Source of the DNA: Omphalotus guepiniiformis | Lineage: Eukaryota > Basidiomycota > Agaricomycetes > Agaricales > Omphalotaceae | Length of the DNA stretch: 64,000 bases | Direction: 5' to 3' | NCBI GenBank assembly: GCA_028554645.1 | Contig: JAQOOI010000080.1 | Location: forward strand, 806,001-870,000 | Shown here: piece after piece, positions 45,815 through 57,996 of the stretch | Layout of the letters: each line of letters starts with the position of its first letter | Numbering within the stretch: position 1 is the first letter of the stretch | The notes under the pieces: model-generated | Told to the model about the DNA's origin: nothing | Seen by the model: the letters and a program-made list of their open reading frames with translations, nothing else | Databases searched by the model: none | Position numbers and translations under genes: made by a program

Positions 45815-47959
45815 CTATGGTGATTCAGGTGCAGATGGCGGCGTTGTTTGCGCCTGCTGTTGCCGGTGCTCGCGTTCACTGGCTTGCTGTGAGATAGTAA
45901 TGTAGGCACCACCAGTCTCCTCGCTGTTTCCAAGACCAGGTGGCTGGGAGGGGGCAGACGATAACAGCCGCACGTCGTCATCAGTTGGATCGAAGTCTTC
46001 TACCCAGTTGCGCATAGCTAGGAATTTGGGTGTCTTGATGAACTACATCGGAAAAAAAATGAGTTCGAAAAAGCAAAAATCTTGAGACCAAACGCTAACC
46101 TTCGGTACAGAATCAGTCGCCATTAGACGGAAGACATGCACCTGAATTCTTTCATAAAGCCGTATCATCGTTTGCAGTTGCGTAGCGTTGAAAGCATTGG
46201 CTTGTTCGGGTTCGACCCTTCCAGCAAACGCTTTGCCCGTCAAATTCGTCACAACGTCCTCGAGGTACTTCACCAACTCATTGCGCAGGCCATGATCGAT
46301 ATTCAGTTCACACTGACTCGACGGCGCAAGGTAGGTGTTATAGATGACGAAGGCAGTGTTGATGAGAGATTCATGATGTCGTTCCATAGCTGCTTGGCCC
46401 GGAGTTGGACGAGGACCAGTTCGCTGCGGGGGAGCAACGGCAACGGCACTCGATGTGATATTGAACTTTCGCTTGAAGTCTTGCACGTCAAGCCAGAAGG
46501 AAAGATTCTCCTCACAAAAATTGCTCCGTAAGAACTCGCGGAACAACGACCGCAAACTGGGCTCCTCCAAGATATACTTCAGACGCTCAGTGTTACTCTC
46601 CTTGCTCTTCTTCTCGGCAGCTTCGTAGTTCGCGTTGAGCTTCTCCGCCATCGAAATGCGACGGTGAATCTTGGCATCACTACTGCCCTTCTTCTCACTG
46701 GCGTCTCCATTGTCAACCGACGACCGCTCAGTAAGGTTGGCGGACGAGGCATTGGGAGAGTTCTGGGCCCCTGCAGGTCTCGAACCATCCCAGTGAGCAA
46801 GACGACGACCCTCATCCGTAATCTTGTAGATGGCTTTGGCAGTGCAACGGAACTCTCCGTGTTGCTATACACAAAGGTGAGATCACGATGATTCTCGTAA
46901 AGAAAAATAACGCACGCTAACAGGGGAGTTGCCACCAGGAGCAGAGCCTCGCACAGTAAAGATGATGGCAGAGTCATTGTTCTTCCTCTTGTCGCTCACG
47001 AGCGTGATGAGCCCAAACCGCACAAACTGAGCAGCCATCTCCGCAGCCTCCTCCCTACCAACTACGGATGTGAAATCACATAGCCACTCCAACGCAGCTA
47101 CTGCAGCGAAGCAATACTTGTGATGTTGCTGGCCTTTGCCAAGTAGTGGTTGGGCACGCTCTGTGACATCCATCAGGAAAATACCCTTCGAGCGCTCGTT
47201 ATACCGTTGGAATGCATCCAGAGGTTGTGTGCTCGGTGTTGGATAGTTGGCCTGACGTCCCACGAACCGACGGAAGAGTGCAGTGATGACAGACTGCGTA
47301 ACGATGATTTCGTCGTCCGCAGACCGTCTCTCGAGATGAAGGAGCTTTATACAGATAGGCTGGGAAACAAATACATCTTGGAGGTGGTCAGAGTTGATGC
47401 CGTTCTTGCTGATGAATCGCTCGAGGACATGTAAGCCCTTGGGAGTCAGAACGTAGATACCTCTGTCCTTAAACAGATTAGAGGAAGGGTCGGCAGCATT
47501 CTCGATGAGGCGAGCGTCCATGAAATGCTGGCTCATAGCCTTCGCCATATCACGAGTCATGGAGAACGTTGTCGTCGTCGTTGTCGTTACCACACGTGAT
47601 GGTTCTCTGGGATCCGGCCCACGATTAGATTGAGAAAATTTGAGGGAAGCCAAATTCTGTGCTGCTTCATCTCTGTTGGAAGGAAATTAGAGAGGAGGAG
47701 GGAGTAAAAAGGCACAACAACGCACGTAGAAAATGAGTTGGGAAATGTACGGAAAAATTGCTTGTGTGATGACAGTTGTAGGGAAACAATCAAAGTCGCA
47801 AAGAGATCGAGAGTGTCCTATGAAGCGCATACATGTAAGAATTTGGGCATTGCGCAAAAGATTGGAAGACTGGAAGTATGAACAGACCTTGAGAAAAGGC
47901 CTCCCTCGTTTTGTGGTCTTCATCATATGAGATGATGCCTGCGGGTCCGCGTCTGGCAT
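45815..47959 (-). CDS. DEP-RGS regulator of G-protein signalling (Sst2/FlbA type)
   Basis: A homologue of yeast Sst2, Aspergillus FlbA and Schizophyllum Thn1, which accelerate GTP hydrolysis by G-alpha and so switch off pheromone/nutrient signalling. ATG 47959 gives MPDADPQASSHMMKTTKRGR. A short second exon (about 47715-47805, DTLDLFATLIVSLQ) joins DEAAQNLASLKFSQS. Two DEP-like regions follow: MAKAMSQHFMDARLIENAAD with YVLTPKGLHVLERF, and AALEWLCDFTSVVGREEAAE with MAAQFVRFGLI and CTAKAIYKITDEGR. The RGS box has LKYILEEPSLRSLFREFL, FCEENLSFWLDVQDFKRKF, HESLINTAFVIYNTYLAP and a loop insertion. The tail is MRNWVEDFDPTDDDVRLL, ending in a Gln/Pro-rich PPSAPESP. About 640 residues. The catalytic-surface residues of the RGS box (EEN, Asn/Asp positions) look intact. 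Confidence 0.9.
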
Positions 47960-50900
47960 GATGGAAGAATAGTACAAAGGAGGAGAGAAAGAACAGACGG
48001 AGCTCCTTGAGAGATTAGAATAAAAAGGAAGAGGATGAAGGCGAATGGACGGAGAGAGGAAGATGGAGGAGAGGAAATAGAACCAATGTGGGAGTTATCG
48101 GCTGGTGGTTGCCATACAGGATTTCCCACGCCCTTATGCCTCGTGTAAAATTATTTTTTATTACGATCCTTTACCCCTGTTTGGACCTGAAATCGTGTAT
48201 GTAAAAACTATTTTACCCTTTCCGATCTCCATCTGGGTCCGCCTCATGGGCCTACGACGACACTCTTGAAATGTTCTCATTTTCCTTCAGTTCATGTTCA
48301 ATGTCTTTTGCTCACTCTGCGGCAGTGATTGCGACCGGGGGTTATCTTCGGTTCTTTGCATCGGAAACGTCGCCTTTTGACAATCCCGTGTCCTGTGGAT
48401 CATTCTTCTCTTCACCGGACCTCAATTCGACTTATGTACTCCGTCTTCCTTTGCAGCTAGGCACATACGTTGGGACAAAGTTTATCATGTATAGGCGCAT
48501 AGCTTGGCTCGAATCAGTCCCCTGTTCATGGTTTAAAATTATAGCATTGACCGACTGAAGCCCCTTTCTTTTTTGCTTGTGTCTGGGCCTCCTTCTGATT
48601 TGCCGCCGGGACTAGAACTTTCAAGATCCAGTGAGTGTGAGCATCCGAGTGCTTGTTACAGGCTTTGTAAGTAAAGCTGAGAGCTACTGACTGGTTCTTT
48701 TTGTTGTTCAGTCTCACACCGCCGGTTGATCTTCGTTCTCGTGTCCAAAAACAATGTATGTAGATCCTTCAGATATTCTTCCGTGAATTGCTTATCAGAA
48801 CCATCTGTTATTTCCTGACATCATAAACGTGCTTCTGGAACCTGAATGTTCTCAGAAAACCTCTTGCTCTCTTGAAATTGAAGCTGATCATGAAGGTCAA
48901 TCGTGCAAGCTAAACGTTCATCGTCAACGTTCTGAACATCCAACCATGTTCTCATATCTTGAATTTTGAAATATTAGTCGGTGAGCCCATTAAGACTGGC
49001 TCTTGAAAGCGTTCATGATCGCTAGATACACGCTAGTGCGCGCAGCGCATTAAACCTTTTTTGGAAGCACTAAAAGCTCCTTATCACGCGTGCAACGGCA
49101 AGCGGACTTCACACAACCTGACACTCCGAGAGGGTGAAGATAAGTCTCGTTTGAGTCTCGTACAGTCCGAATACGCAGGATTTGAAACTGGATTTGCAGG
49201 GGAAAATCGATAAATCGGACATTACATACTATGCTGTGTACATTTATGAGTCTTGAAGACATAAATACCAACATACTACTACATAATCTCCGTACAAAAT
49301 CGTGCAGGCGGTGCAAAGGAGTTGCCGAGCGGACCTCGCCTCTGTCGAATGACAAAAGATGACAACGGTTTCAGAGGGTTTCAGCAGTATTATGTTGCCA
49401 ATGGCCACCTCCGCCGTGCGCGGATTGTTTGTAGAAGGCGGGTCGGGGTCGGAGTAGTGCGGTCGCCCGAGCTAGCGCGAATTTGTATTTCCCGACTATC
49501 GCCGCCATGTGCGTAAATGGGCAGCAATAATACCATATCGTGACCGGAGAGCATTTATGATGTGGTACTACGTAGCCACCGTCCAACGTCCACGTTTTAT
49601 TTAACTCCGAACCTACGTTTTCCAACTCTCTTCGTTTGACAACTCGCCACAGCCGCGACTCGGACAAATGAGCATTTTGGAACCTCCAATTCCGAAAACA
49701 ACAACACATTTTCCTGCCCTTTCGGAGCTCGTTTAAGCTAAGCTCGCAGGTTTCACCTCCGAAATGTATGTCAGACACCGGCACCACACAAGGTCATGGT
49801 CATAAGTAAGCAGGGTCCATAGGGTTCAAACGTTCAGAACGTTCAATATTAATGTGCTTCACGCAGGTGATTGCCGCACCATTACAAGTCATCCGTACGA
49901 CCGCGACAAGATGTTGTCTGTAGCGATGCAAGTTTTCTTTCTGAAACGTTCAACGGACCAAGGTGTCGAAAAACGTGAAAGGTAACATGGGTACAAACAG
50001 GAAGAGCCCCAAGCCTGCCAAGCTGACTCTGGTTAGCTCTGCGAAAAATGTGAGTGACTTGCGAGGTCGACGTCTCGTTTACAGAACTGACAATGTGCTA
50101 CTGCTGTGAAATCTGCTACTTTTAAGCCCGGTGAAAAGGTGAAGAATTTCACGGTTAAACTGTTGAGTAGGAGGTACTCATTTGTGTGCAGCGAGCCTTC
50201 TTCATTTCTCCCTTTCGGCATCCTGCGGTGGTTTGCACTACATTTGCACTTCAGCCCTCCTCTACCTCAGGGTGAATGTGAATTGTCGGACGCCTTAAAG
50301 CGATCAAGCCATCGAACCGAAACTTGGGGAGTGTACATATGTGGTTAATGGAGTCTGCATTTCATTTCCGTACGAGCGGCAGCGAAATGGTGAGGACTTA
50401 CATGTACTTATTGTACATCGCGAAACAACGTGGTATACTTGAGTCAACGCCAAAACTCAGTAAGTAATGCCTTTTTTTGGACCTTTCAGTACTTCAGCTG
50501 CCGGCCTTGCTTATTCCAACATATTTATCGTTGATGCGCCCTAGTGCGCCTCATAATCTCTCCTGTGGGGTTGCACCTATTTTCCGGATCTTGCCGGGTA
50601 TATTTCTTGCGCAAGGAGGTGCGTCGCGGTGATCCCGGAGGAACTTACGATATATGTACTATGTATTTCCATTAATTGAATACGCTTTCGAAACTCGGGA
50701 TCGGCGCAAGTATATCTGTGATGCATGGCGACATGATGATCTTTGATGTCTAGCCGATGTGCAGAGAGGTCATAAACCTTCATAAACGTGAGGATTCAGA
50801 ACATATAGCAGCATATAGCCCGTTAGCGTCCGTTTGAAGCTGACTACATAACACATGTATGTTCCTACATAAAGGTGAGTGATCCGGACAGAGGGTATCA

Positions 50901-52446
50901 GAATGGGAAGAGTATGCGGCGGGTCGCACCCACTAGGCGACGGTAAATCTGACTCGATCGAATGTCGTTACAACAACTTCGGGTTCTCATAGGTTCCCAT
51001 CTGTTCCCATACAAGTAAGGCTAAGTAAGGCCTGAATTTGTTACGGCTGCTTGAACGGGCCCCACAAGTCCATACCAGTCCATAGCCTTGCCAAAGACTT
51101 GAGTACTCCGACTACACACCTCTATGATCTATCACAGTGCACAGCGCTGGCGTCGGCTCGCGATACAGCTAAATCTGAGCTGATTCCCTGAAAGGCAGTA
51201 GAAAGCAGCCCACCACCGGCTCCTCGTTGCATATGTATTCGTGGAGGAGAGTCAAAATGATCATTGAAATTCCCGTGAATCTGATGACAATTGTCAATAA
51301 TTTTCACCTTGTAAATGATAAAGAAGTACATGAGCTCATGGACGTTTTGATATATTATATCTGTAAACACTCAAAATTCAAATTAGGTGTTTCACTGCTG
51401 TTTCTGATAAGTGAAAAATAGGCTTGTCGGAACGGTCACACATACCTCTAACATATTCACGGTACTACTGGGTATATGCCGCTCAACATCAACCGTAATG
51501 TCCTACACCGCGCATGGGATCAGTAAGGTTCAGTAATGCTGGAACAGCATGGAGCTAGGACTCCTGGACTGACCATCAATAAGACCCTGCCCGGAGGCTT
51601 CCAGAGGGCACCCTACATAGGGCACCCTTGTAGTAGGTTGTACATAGTACCTGTTACTTAGTAATTCGACGGATTAATGAGTCCAATTTACAGACTTTCA
51701 AATCTCGATTCCCGTCTATCGGGATCAAGTATATAGGAACATTTTAACGACCCTGCATCGTCCAGTCTAGACCGTAGAGAACACCAGGTGGCAGGAGGTA
51801 CAGGGTTGAGGGAGGGCTATAGACTCTGAGCAGAATTTAGGAGAGGCAACCATACCGGCGGCAAATACATCTCGTTATTCTCTACACATACCAAAATCTG
51901 AAACCATCCTCAAGGCAACCAAACAGTTTATGTATGCTGCCAACATATCAGGGTGGTGCTCGAAACCAACTGGTACCAATGCGTACTTACCGCTCAAGCC
52001 CGACTATTGTGCGCTTCTAGCCTAGCTACGCGCGCCGACGCACCAGAAATATAGGAGAATATAGGGTGTTCACTCCCTGGACCAATTTTAATTGTTGGGA
52101 TGTGAAATTTATCCTTAGCAATCCTTACCCCAGCAGCTCTACTACTAGTTATTACGGCGGTTCCGAGCCAATGAAATATACCAAGTGGGAACAAAGTACT
52201 GGAAATTGAGGCCGCAGGGTTCAATCTTTATAGAGTCTAGAGCGGACCTGAAGTTGTGCTGGTGCTGGTGAGATACGCATCATTCAAACAGTTGAAAAGC
52301 AAGATACATTTATTAGACGCCGAAGCGGTGAGAAGAAAACTGAACGTGACCTTTCCATTCTCCTCACCCGTGTCGCTTTGCGTCTTCAAGTCTCCTCAAG
52401 TTCATTGTTCATTCCCTATGTGACTGTCGACATCTCGGTGGCCTTC
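47960..52446. other. long gene-poor region
   Basis: No gene can be supported in these 4.5 kb. The first 200 bases are purine-rich on the plus strand (pyrimidine-rich in the sense of the RGS gene), fitting its promoter. The longest frame (49371-49787, -) lacks splice context and known motifs. I looked for tRNA B-box-like signals and found none convincing. Confidence 0.4.
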
Positions 52447-53473
52447 ATGGACATCAACGTGAGTCAGATGTGAAAACATTAAAAAGATTGACCTTATGGC
52501 CAAGTAGGACGCTACAGGCATTCAAGCTCTTCTGGATCAGCTGCGATCCTCTCAAGCATGGCAAAACGTGATGACGGATAATGCGTCTCAGTCTAGCGAA
52601 TCGATGAACGGAACTGAGGCTGCCAGTACTACCGGTAACTCTGGTGCTGAACAGTCCTCGTCGCATCCTATCTCCGTCGCCTCTCTGTTGTCCCAGCTGC
52701 AACCCGCCATCCCTTCATATCCGAGTGTTTCGAGCGAGGAGGTTCCAGAGATTTTCGTACCACCTACGGCGGACCTTACCGCTAGACCTGCAACTTATGA
52801 GCACCGTATGCAAGCTGAAGGCGTGCGGCGGCCCACCTTTCAACAGTCGCTCTCCACCATTCTACAGTTGTCTAGTGATCCAAAATTCGTCGAAACGCTA
52901 TCTTCTGTACGATGGCAGCATTGATACGGATGCTTTATATCAGTCACTCATTGCTCCGACTCTAGTTGAAACAGGATCAAAATGTCCTCGAGCGCCGACT
53001 TTGGGATGAAAGAAACGCTATCATCAAGAAGTATGAGGAGAAAATCAAGGTTGCAGCTACAAAGTATGTCTACGCATGTTAAGATGATACCTTTGGTTGA
53101 CTTAATTAATTGTATACAGGGCCAAGATGATAGGATCCGGCCTTTCGAAGCATGAAGCCAATGTTCGGGAGCTCCATGTATATGTGTAAACAAGAGAGAG
53201 AAATACTAAAGTCAGGTTCTTTAGATGTTGTCGGATGCATTCAAAAATGAGATGAAACGTTTCGATCTCGAGAGGGCTTTACCTGCATGGGATGGTCTTG
53301 TGGCGAAACAACAAGAAACTTTGGCGCAATTGGGAGTACCTGCTATGTTTTCGACTGCCGAACAAGCTGATAGAGAGGTAAAGGCACTCACTCTATAATT
53401 CGTTTCTGTGTATTGAAATGCACATTCACAGCGGCAACGGAGAGTAATGCAAGTATTAGACGGACTGTTATAG
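52447..53473 (+). CDS. coiled-coil hypothetical protein
   Basis: ATG 52447 encodes MDIN before an intron (gtgagt..aagtag) that joins DATGIQALLDQLRSSQAWQN. Further introns near 52908-52970, 53064-53119, 53169-53226 and 53379-53431 keep the frame. The protein has a Ser-rich N-terminal third (SISVASLLSQLQPAIPSYP-like), a helical middle (QSLSTILQLSSDPKFVETLS), a charged coiled coil (VLERRLWDERNAIIKKYEEK) and a C-terminal helix (LERALPAWDGLVAKQQETLA), ending RRVMQVLDGLL and TAG at 53471-53473. About 265 residues, no membrane segment. I do not recognise a family; a structural or complex-subunit role is only a guess from its helical nature. Confidence 0.7.
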
Positions 53474-53948
53474 TTCTCATTTCAGGCGATTCCGCCAATA
53501 TATGCTATACGTAATGGTGACCGTGTAATGGTATTTTCGCAATTGGAAATACTTTTCGCCGTGTCCAAATAACGACACTACATATTCAGTACTGTCTTAC
53601 CGCCTTGGAGCGCGCTCGTCCCCTATACTTTCACGATTCTAAGCACAAGAGCTAGTTAACGTTCTAGCCTTGGGAGGAGAGATCGTAAAGGGATAAATGT
53701 TCATGCAAACTTTAAGGTGTGCTATGAAAAAATTCCAAGTTTTTTGATTAACCCCAAGTAGTGTACAGTTCCGGACCGCGACGCTGATCGGCTTTTTGAT
53801 CACGACCCCCAGGGCCGTCGCGCTTCTACGCAATGCACATATTTCCCTCTCTTTTCTTCCAACTTTATCCTCCTATACTTCCTCAGCCTGTGAACTGCGC
53901 GCACGCCCCATCTTAGTGTTTGAATGATCACCTGATCAAACACTCACG
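53474..53948. other. intergenic
   Basis: This lies between two plus-strand genes. A run gttttttgatt at about 53739 and a C/T-rich leader (tttccctctcttttcttccaac, about 53842) before the next ATG. No gene. Confidence 0.5.
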
Positions 53949-55910
53949 ATGCCCTACGTTGATATCTACAGCAAGGACGACTATGCATCTATATACTATG
54001 TCACCAACTCAGCTTATGGAAATGTGGGCGGTTTTGACCCCGAGAAACCTACTATCTTGATTCTTCACCCTACCTTTTTGGATTCAACATGGCTTAGTCA
54101 ACAGTTCGGTGACCCTAGGCTGGACACCAATTTCAATCTCATTGCATTCGACATGAGGGTATGCGGGCGGTCAAGGTGCAGACCTAGTGGGAAACATGAT
54201 TCTTGGGTAGAGGCCGCAGATATTGCATTGTGCTGCCAGGTGCGTACACGTATCTGTTAGCCGTCTTTTGTATACTTACGTTCTTGTCAGTCCCTGCACT
54301 TGCCACCATGTCATGTTCTGGCACTTGAAACAATATCCGTCAATTGCGCGCTAAGATTCGCGATTCTGTCTGTGTGCACGCTACCTTACAATCTTGCCAC
54401 ACTAACCATTTGAACTCCAAAGGTTCCCAGAAATGTGCGTCAGCTTGGCGTTGTGCAATGTCCCTGCGCCCACCGAGTAAGCCTTTGCCTAACGTCCTTC
54501 TGAGCCCCCTCAACTGATTTCTTGTTAGGTTGAAATGGGTGTTCAATGCCTTTGATGAAATTATGCAATCGTGGGGCTACGCAGAGGATTTGGAAGCTTT
54601 TGAACATGTCGCGATGGAGGTCGTTCGGTTCATGATAGGACCTGTGAGTGTTCGGGTGCTTTTTTCCGCCGAAGCACGCTTATGCTATCGCAGGAATGTG
54701 ACCCTGACCTACAAGATGATGTATGCTTCATTTCTACCATGGATACCCCAGCCCCGAATACATGTTGATTCCAACCGTTTATCCGCAGCTTATAGCCTAC
54801 TGGGAAGTCGCGATGCCCCCATTTCAACGGAGTCGTACAGTAGAACAAATGAATGTCATCATGAACGTGAGTATTTTCTGTCTAATTGAATTGACATTCT
54901 CACCAATTCCAATGTCAGCGAACACCGCTGAAATCCTACATGCTGAAAGAAATCACGCAACCTGTCTTGATCATTCACGTATGCTTTTCTTCAAGATATC
55001 CATCATCCCACCGCTCATGCCGTTAGTCACTAGGGTGAACGTAACGAGACCTGTCCCCTGAAGTATGCCGAACGACTCGTAGCGGATTTGACAAATGTAG
55101 AGAGTGGTGCTGTGTTGTACACGGTCAAAGGTGGTTGCTTTACTTCTGTACACCACAAATCATGTTAATGCTATCTATTACAGGTGGTACCGGGGCCTTG
55201 AATATCGTGTCAGGCACCGCCTCTATAACGAACCAAGTGTATGCTAAGTTTGTGTCTCGACTACCGCGTACGAGATCGGATCTCATTCCTCCATCAACAT
55301 CTAAAGAAGAGAGAATGGCTTCTGCGCTGGAAAAGTTGGCCGAGCTCACTGGAGACCCCTCTGTCGCATCACGAGATCCTTTATCGCCTCTGTCGTTTTC
55401 GTGCTTAACACCTGAAGTGATACAAGGTCAAACCGACTCGTTGACCCTGTACAGCAAAGGCGAATATCAAGCGTTCAATCCATGCGGTGCTGATGGAAGA
55501 CCTATACGAAAGTGAGTTTTTTGGCATTGCGGGGTCGTCTCGGGGAAAACCTGATGGACTTGAATAGATTTTCGGAAGGCAGAAAACAACACTGGTTCCA
55601 AGGAGAGAAAGATGGTATATCATATCTCGGCGGTGAGTGTTCTTGTTGTCACTGAAATTTGTCACCTTGGTTTTTCTGAGTACTACTTTCTATAGGAGCG
55701 TTTCAAAATGGCAAACAAGACATAGACACACTGGAAAGACAGTTGCCTATTCCTGCCTCAGAGCCCATAACGGGCGATATTGCCCATCAAGGGCGATTAC
55801 GACGGGCGACAATTAGTCCAAGTTCCGTCGACAAACAGGTGATAAAAGGTTCAATGGCCAAGGTCGTTAACTCCAATACATCGACATCATTCCAGCGGCT
55901 ACTCAAGTAG
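53949..55910 (+). CDS. alpha/beta-hydrolase-fold protein, probably non-catalytic
   Basis: ATG 53949 opens MPYVDIYSKDDYASIYYVTN. The fold is clear: ILILHPTFLDSTWL (beta-3 and oxyanion region), FNLIAFDMRVCGRS, then CHVLALETISVNCALRFAIL where the nucleophile elbow should be, and QPVLIIHGERNETCPL before the cap. The usual G-x-S-x-G is replaced by A-L-E-T-I, so the serine is absent. The acid position reads ERNET rather than ERD, and the region where the His would sit reads KGGTGALN. A C-terminal extension of about 170 residues (PRTRSDLIPPSTSKEER; LGAFQNGKQDIDTLERQ) is not part of the fold. Ten or so introns were inferred, all keeping frame; stop TAG 55908-55910. About 500 residues. Related enzymes hydrolyse esters or epoxides; this one likely binds rather than cleaves. 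Confidence 0.8.
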
Positions 55911-56225
55911 CGCCCACTCTAACATATCATTTTTTGTATACTCACATATATACCATGCATCATTCATATCGCCCTTTATCCGCTTTCCTGCTTTTTAACC
56001 CACACAATTTCCCCACTGCATTCATATTCATTTGTTCTCCGTTGTTAAGTATCGTACATACGCATACTTTTTCTCAAGATCCACGTAGAGAGGAAAAGAT
56101 CATCCAATTACTTGAGCTACAGTCTAAACACAAGATAATTATTTCAATGGAATCTAGTGCCAATAGTCCAACGGGAGAACAGTGTGTGATGAACTATCTA
56201 TAGTATATTGTCCGGTGCAAACACT
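55911..56225. other. convergent intergenic region
   Basis: The 3' flanks of the hydrolase-fold gene (+) and UXS1 (-). AT-rich (tatatataccatgc at about 55945). No gene. Confidence 0.5.
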
Positions 56226-57795
56226 CTAAAGGCTTCCCTCAGCCATCTTCGCCTTGTAATATCTAACCATCTCCTCTAAACCCATGCGCACAGTCCATCT
56301 GGGTTGCCAATTGAGCGATTCTTTAGCCCGCGTGGTGTCAGGTCTTCTCTTTTGAGGATCATCCGTCGGCAATTCCGTGTACACAACCTGTACACGACGG
56401 CTTCTCTCGTCACCATCCTCGTCTTGAACCTTCTCCACAATGTCCCTGACAAGTTCGGCAAACTCGCCGATGGTAAATTCGTCTCCATTGCCAATGTTGA
56501 CAGGGCGCGACTCGTCAGAGTTCATTAGGCAGATGAGTCCATCAATGAGATCGTGGACGTATTGGAAGGAACGGGTCTGCTTTCCATCGCCGTAGACGGT
56601 CAGATCCTCTCCCTTGAGCGCCTGAACGATGAAGTTGGAAACGACTCGACCGTCGTACGGGTTCACTAACAAATGTGGAACAAGTTTAGACGTTGGAAGC
56701 ACGAGGGAAAGATTGCTACATACTACGAGGACCATAGGTGTTGAAGATGCGGGCAACTCGAACGTCAACCCCGTCCTGACGCTGAAAGCCGTACGTGAGA
56801 GTTTCTGCGACGCGCTTTCCTTCGTCATAGCATGCTCTTGGACCGATGGGGTTGACATGACCCCAGCTAACCTGACATTGAGTACTCCGAAACTTGACTG
56901 CGTAGGAATGAAGTAAACTCACTAGTCCTCATTTTGGGGGTGTACTTCAGGGTCGCCGTAAACCTCTGTGATGTTTCAGCTACTACGCCATATTTGACAA
57001 CAAGCGCTCGCGACTTACCCGAAGTGCTCGAAATAAGGAACCGTGCTTTAGTACGCTTCGCGAGCCCAAGCATGTTCAGGGTACCCATGAAAGAAGTTTT
57101 AATAGTCTTGACAGCATTGAATTGGTAATGAGGTGGAGAAGCGGGACAAGCTAAATGATATATCTCTGCAATGGAAACATGTTGGAACGTGCATCAACTT
57201 GACGAAAAAAGAAACTCTAGCGCTCACGGTCACACTCAATCATGAAAGGTTCGACCACATCGTGACGAACCAACTCAAAGTTGGGGTGGCCGACCCAATG
57301 ACTGACAGTAGTCTTGGAGCCAGTGAAGAAATTGTCTAAGACAGTGACTTCATGGCCAAGAAGCATAAGACGGTCCACCAGATGAGAGCCGACGAAACCG
57401 GCCCCTCCGGTAACAAGAATGCGTTTGCGATTGGAAGGAGGGAGAAGCTTCACAGGGGGAAAGCGGGAGAGCGTGGTGTAAGAAATCGACTGGATGTCAG
57501 GATAGTAAATTGACTTTGATTGAAATGCGGCAGTTCCTTTGGTAAACCTGGCATGCTGAACTTCTTCATCGTCGGAACCGGGCTCTGCCGTTTTGCTGTC
57601 TGAAGTTAAGACATAGTGCGAACGAAGATACAGGGAACGGAGAGCGGCAAGAGGAACTTCGCTATCGAAACCGAAGCGATCAAAGCCGACGGTTGTGATT
57701 TCTTGGCCATTCTTGTCCAAAGTTCTGATCTGCGGAAAATTAGAAAAGTATGAAGTAGACATAAAGGGAGAAAAACTTGCAGGAGAAGGGGACAT
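56226..57795 (-). CDS. UXS1: UDP-glucuronic acid decarboxylase (UDP-xylose synthase)
   Basis: This converts UDP-glucuronate to UDP-xylose with bound NAD+. ATG 57795 gives [15 protein letters not shown]; the N-terminal 120 residues are a fungal extension. The Rossmann motif is [18 protein letters not shown], then [12 protein letters not shown] and [28 protein letters not shown], typical of UXS/RmlB-like short-chain dehydrogenases, comes next. The catalytic pair is in [16 protein letters not shown] (Y-x-x-x-K). Then come [25 protein letters not shown] and the C-terminal substrate half [48 protein letters not shown]. Introns sit near 57147-57224, 56967-57024, 56886-56932 and 56669-56720. All key residues are present. 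UDP-xylose feeds xylose-containing glycans in basidiomycetes. Confidence 0.93.
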
Positions 57796-57996
57796 GATGA
57801 GAGTAGGAAGAGAGACTTGGACTCGATTGCGGCGATGAAGGTGTATTTATATGAATCAAAATATGTGAGCAGAAAGATAGACGGATCAGGGGAACGTTCA
57901 ACGAGCTTGAGCTCCTGTCTGCCATCTCCGCCCTGGCCGCTAACGTCCGAATCTTTTCACTTTTTTCGCACGTTGACTTCTCACTCTACATTCATC
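57796..57996. promoter_or_regulatory. bidirectional promoter, UXS1 / ENP1
   Basis: Only 201 bases separate the two start codons, so the promoters must overlap. gtatttatatg at about 57841 is the best TATA-like element. Pyrimidine tracts at about 57950-57985 lead into the ENP1 start. Confidence 0.45.

Noticed and set aside
49371..49787. 138-codon minus-strand open frame
   Set aside because: Cys/Trp-rich random-looking product; no homologous wording, no good start context.
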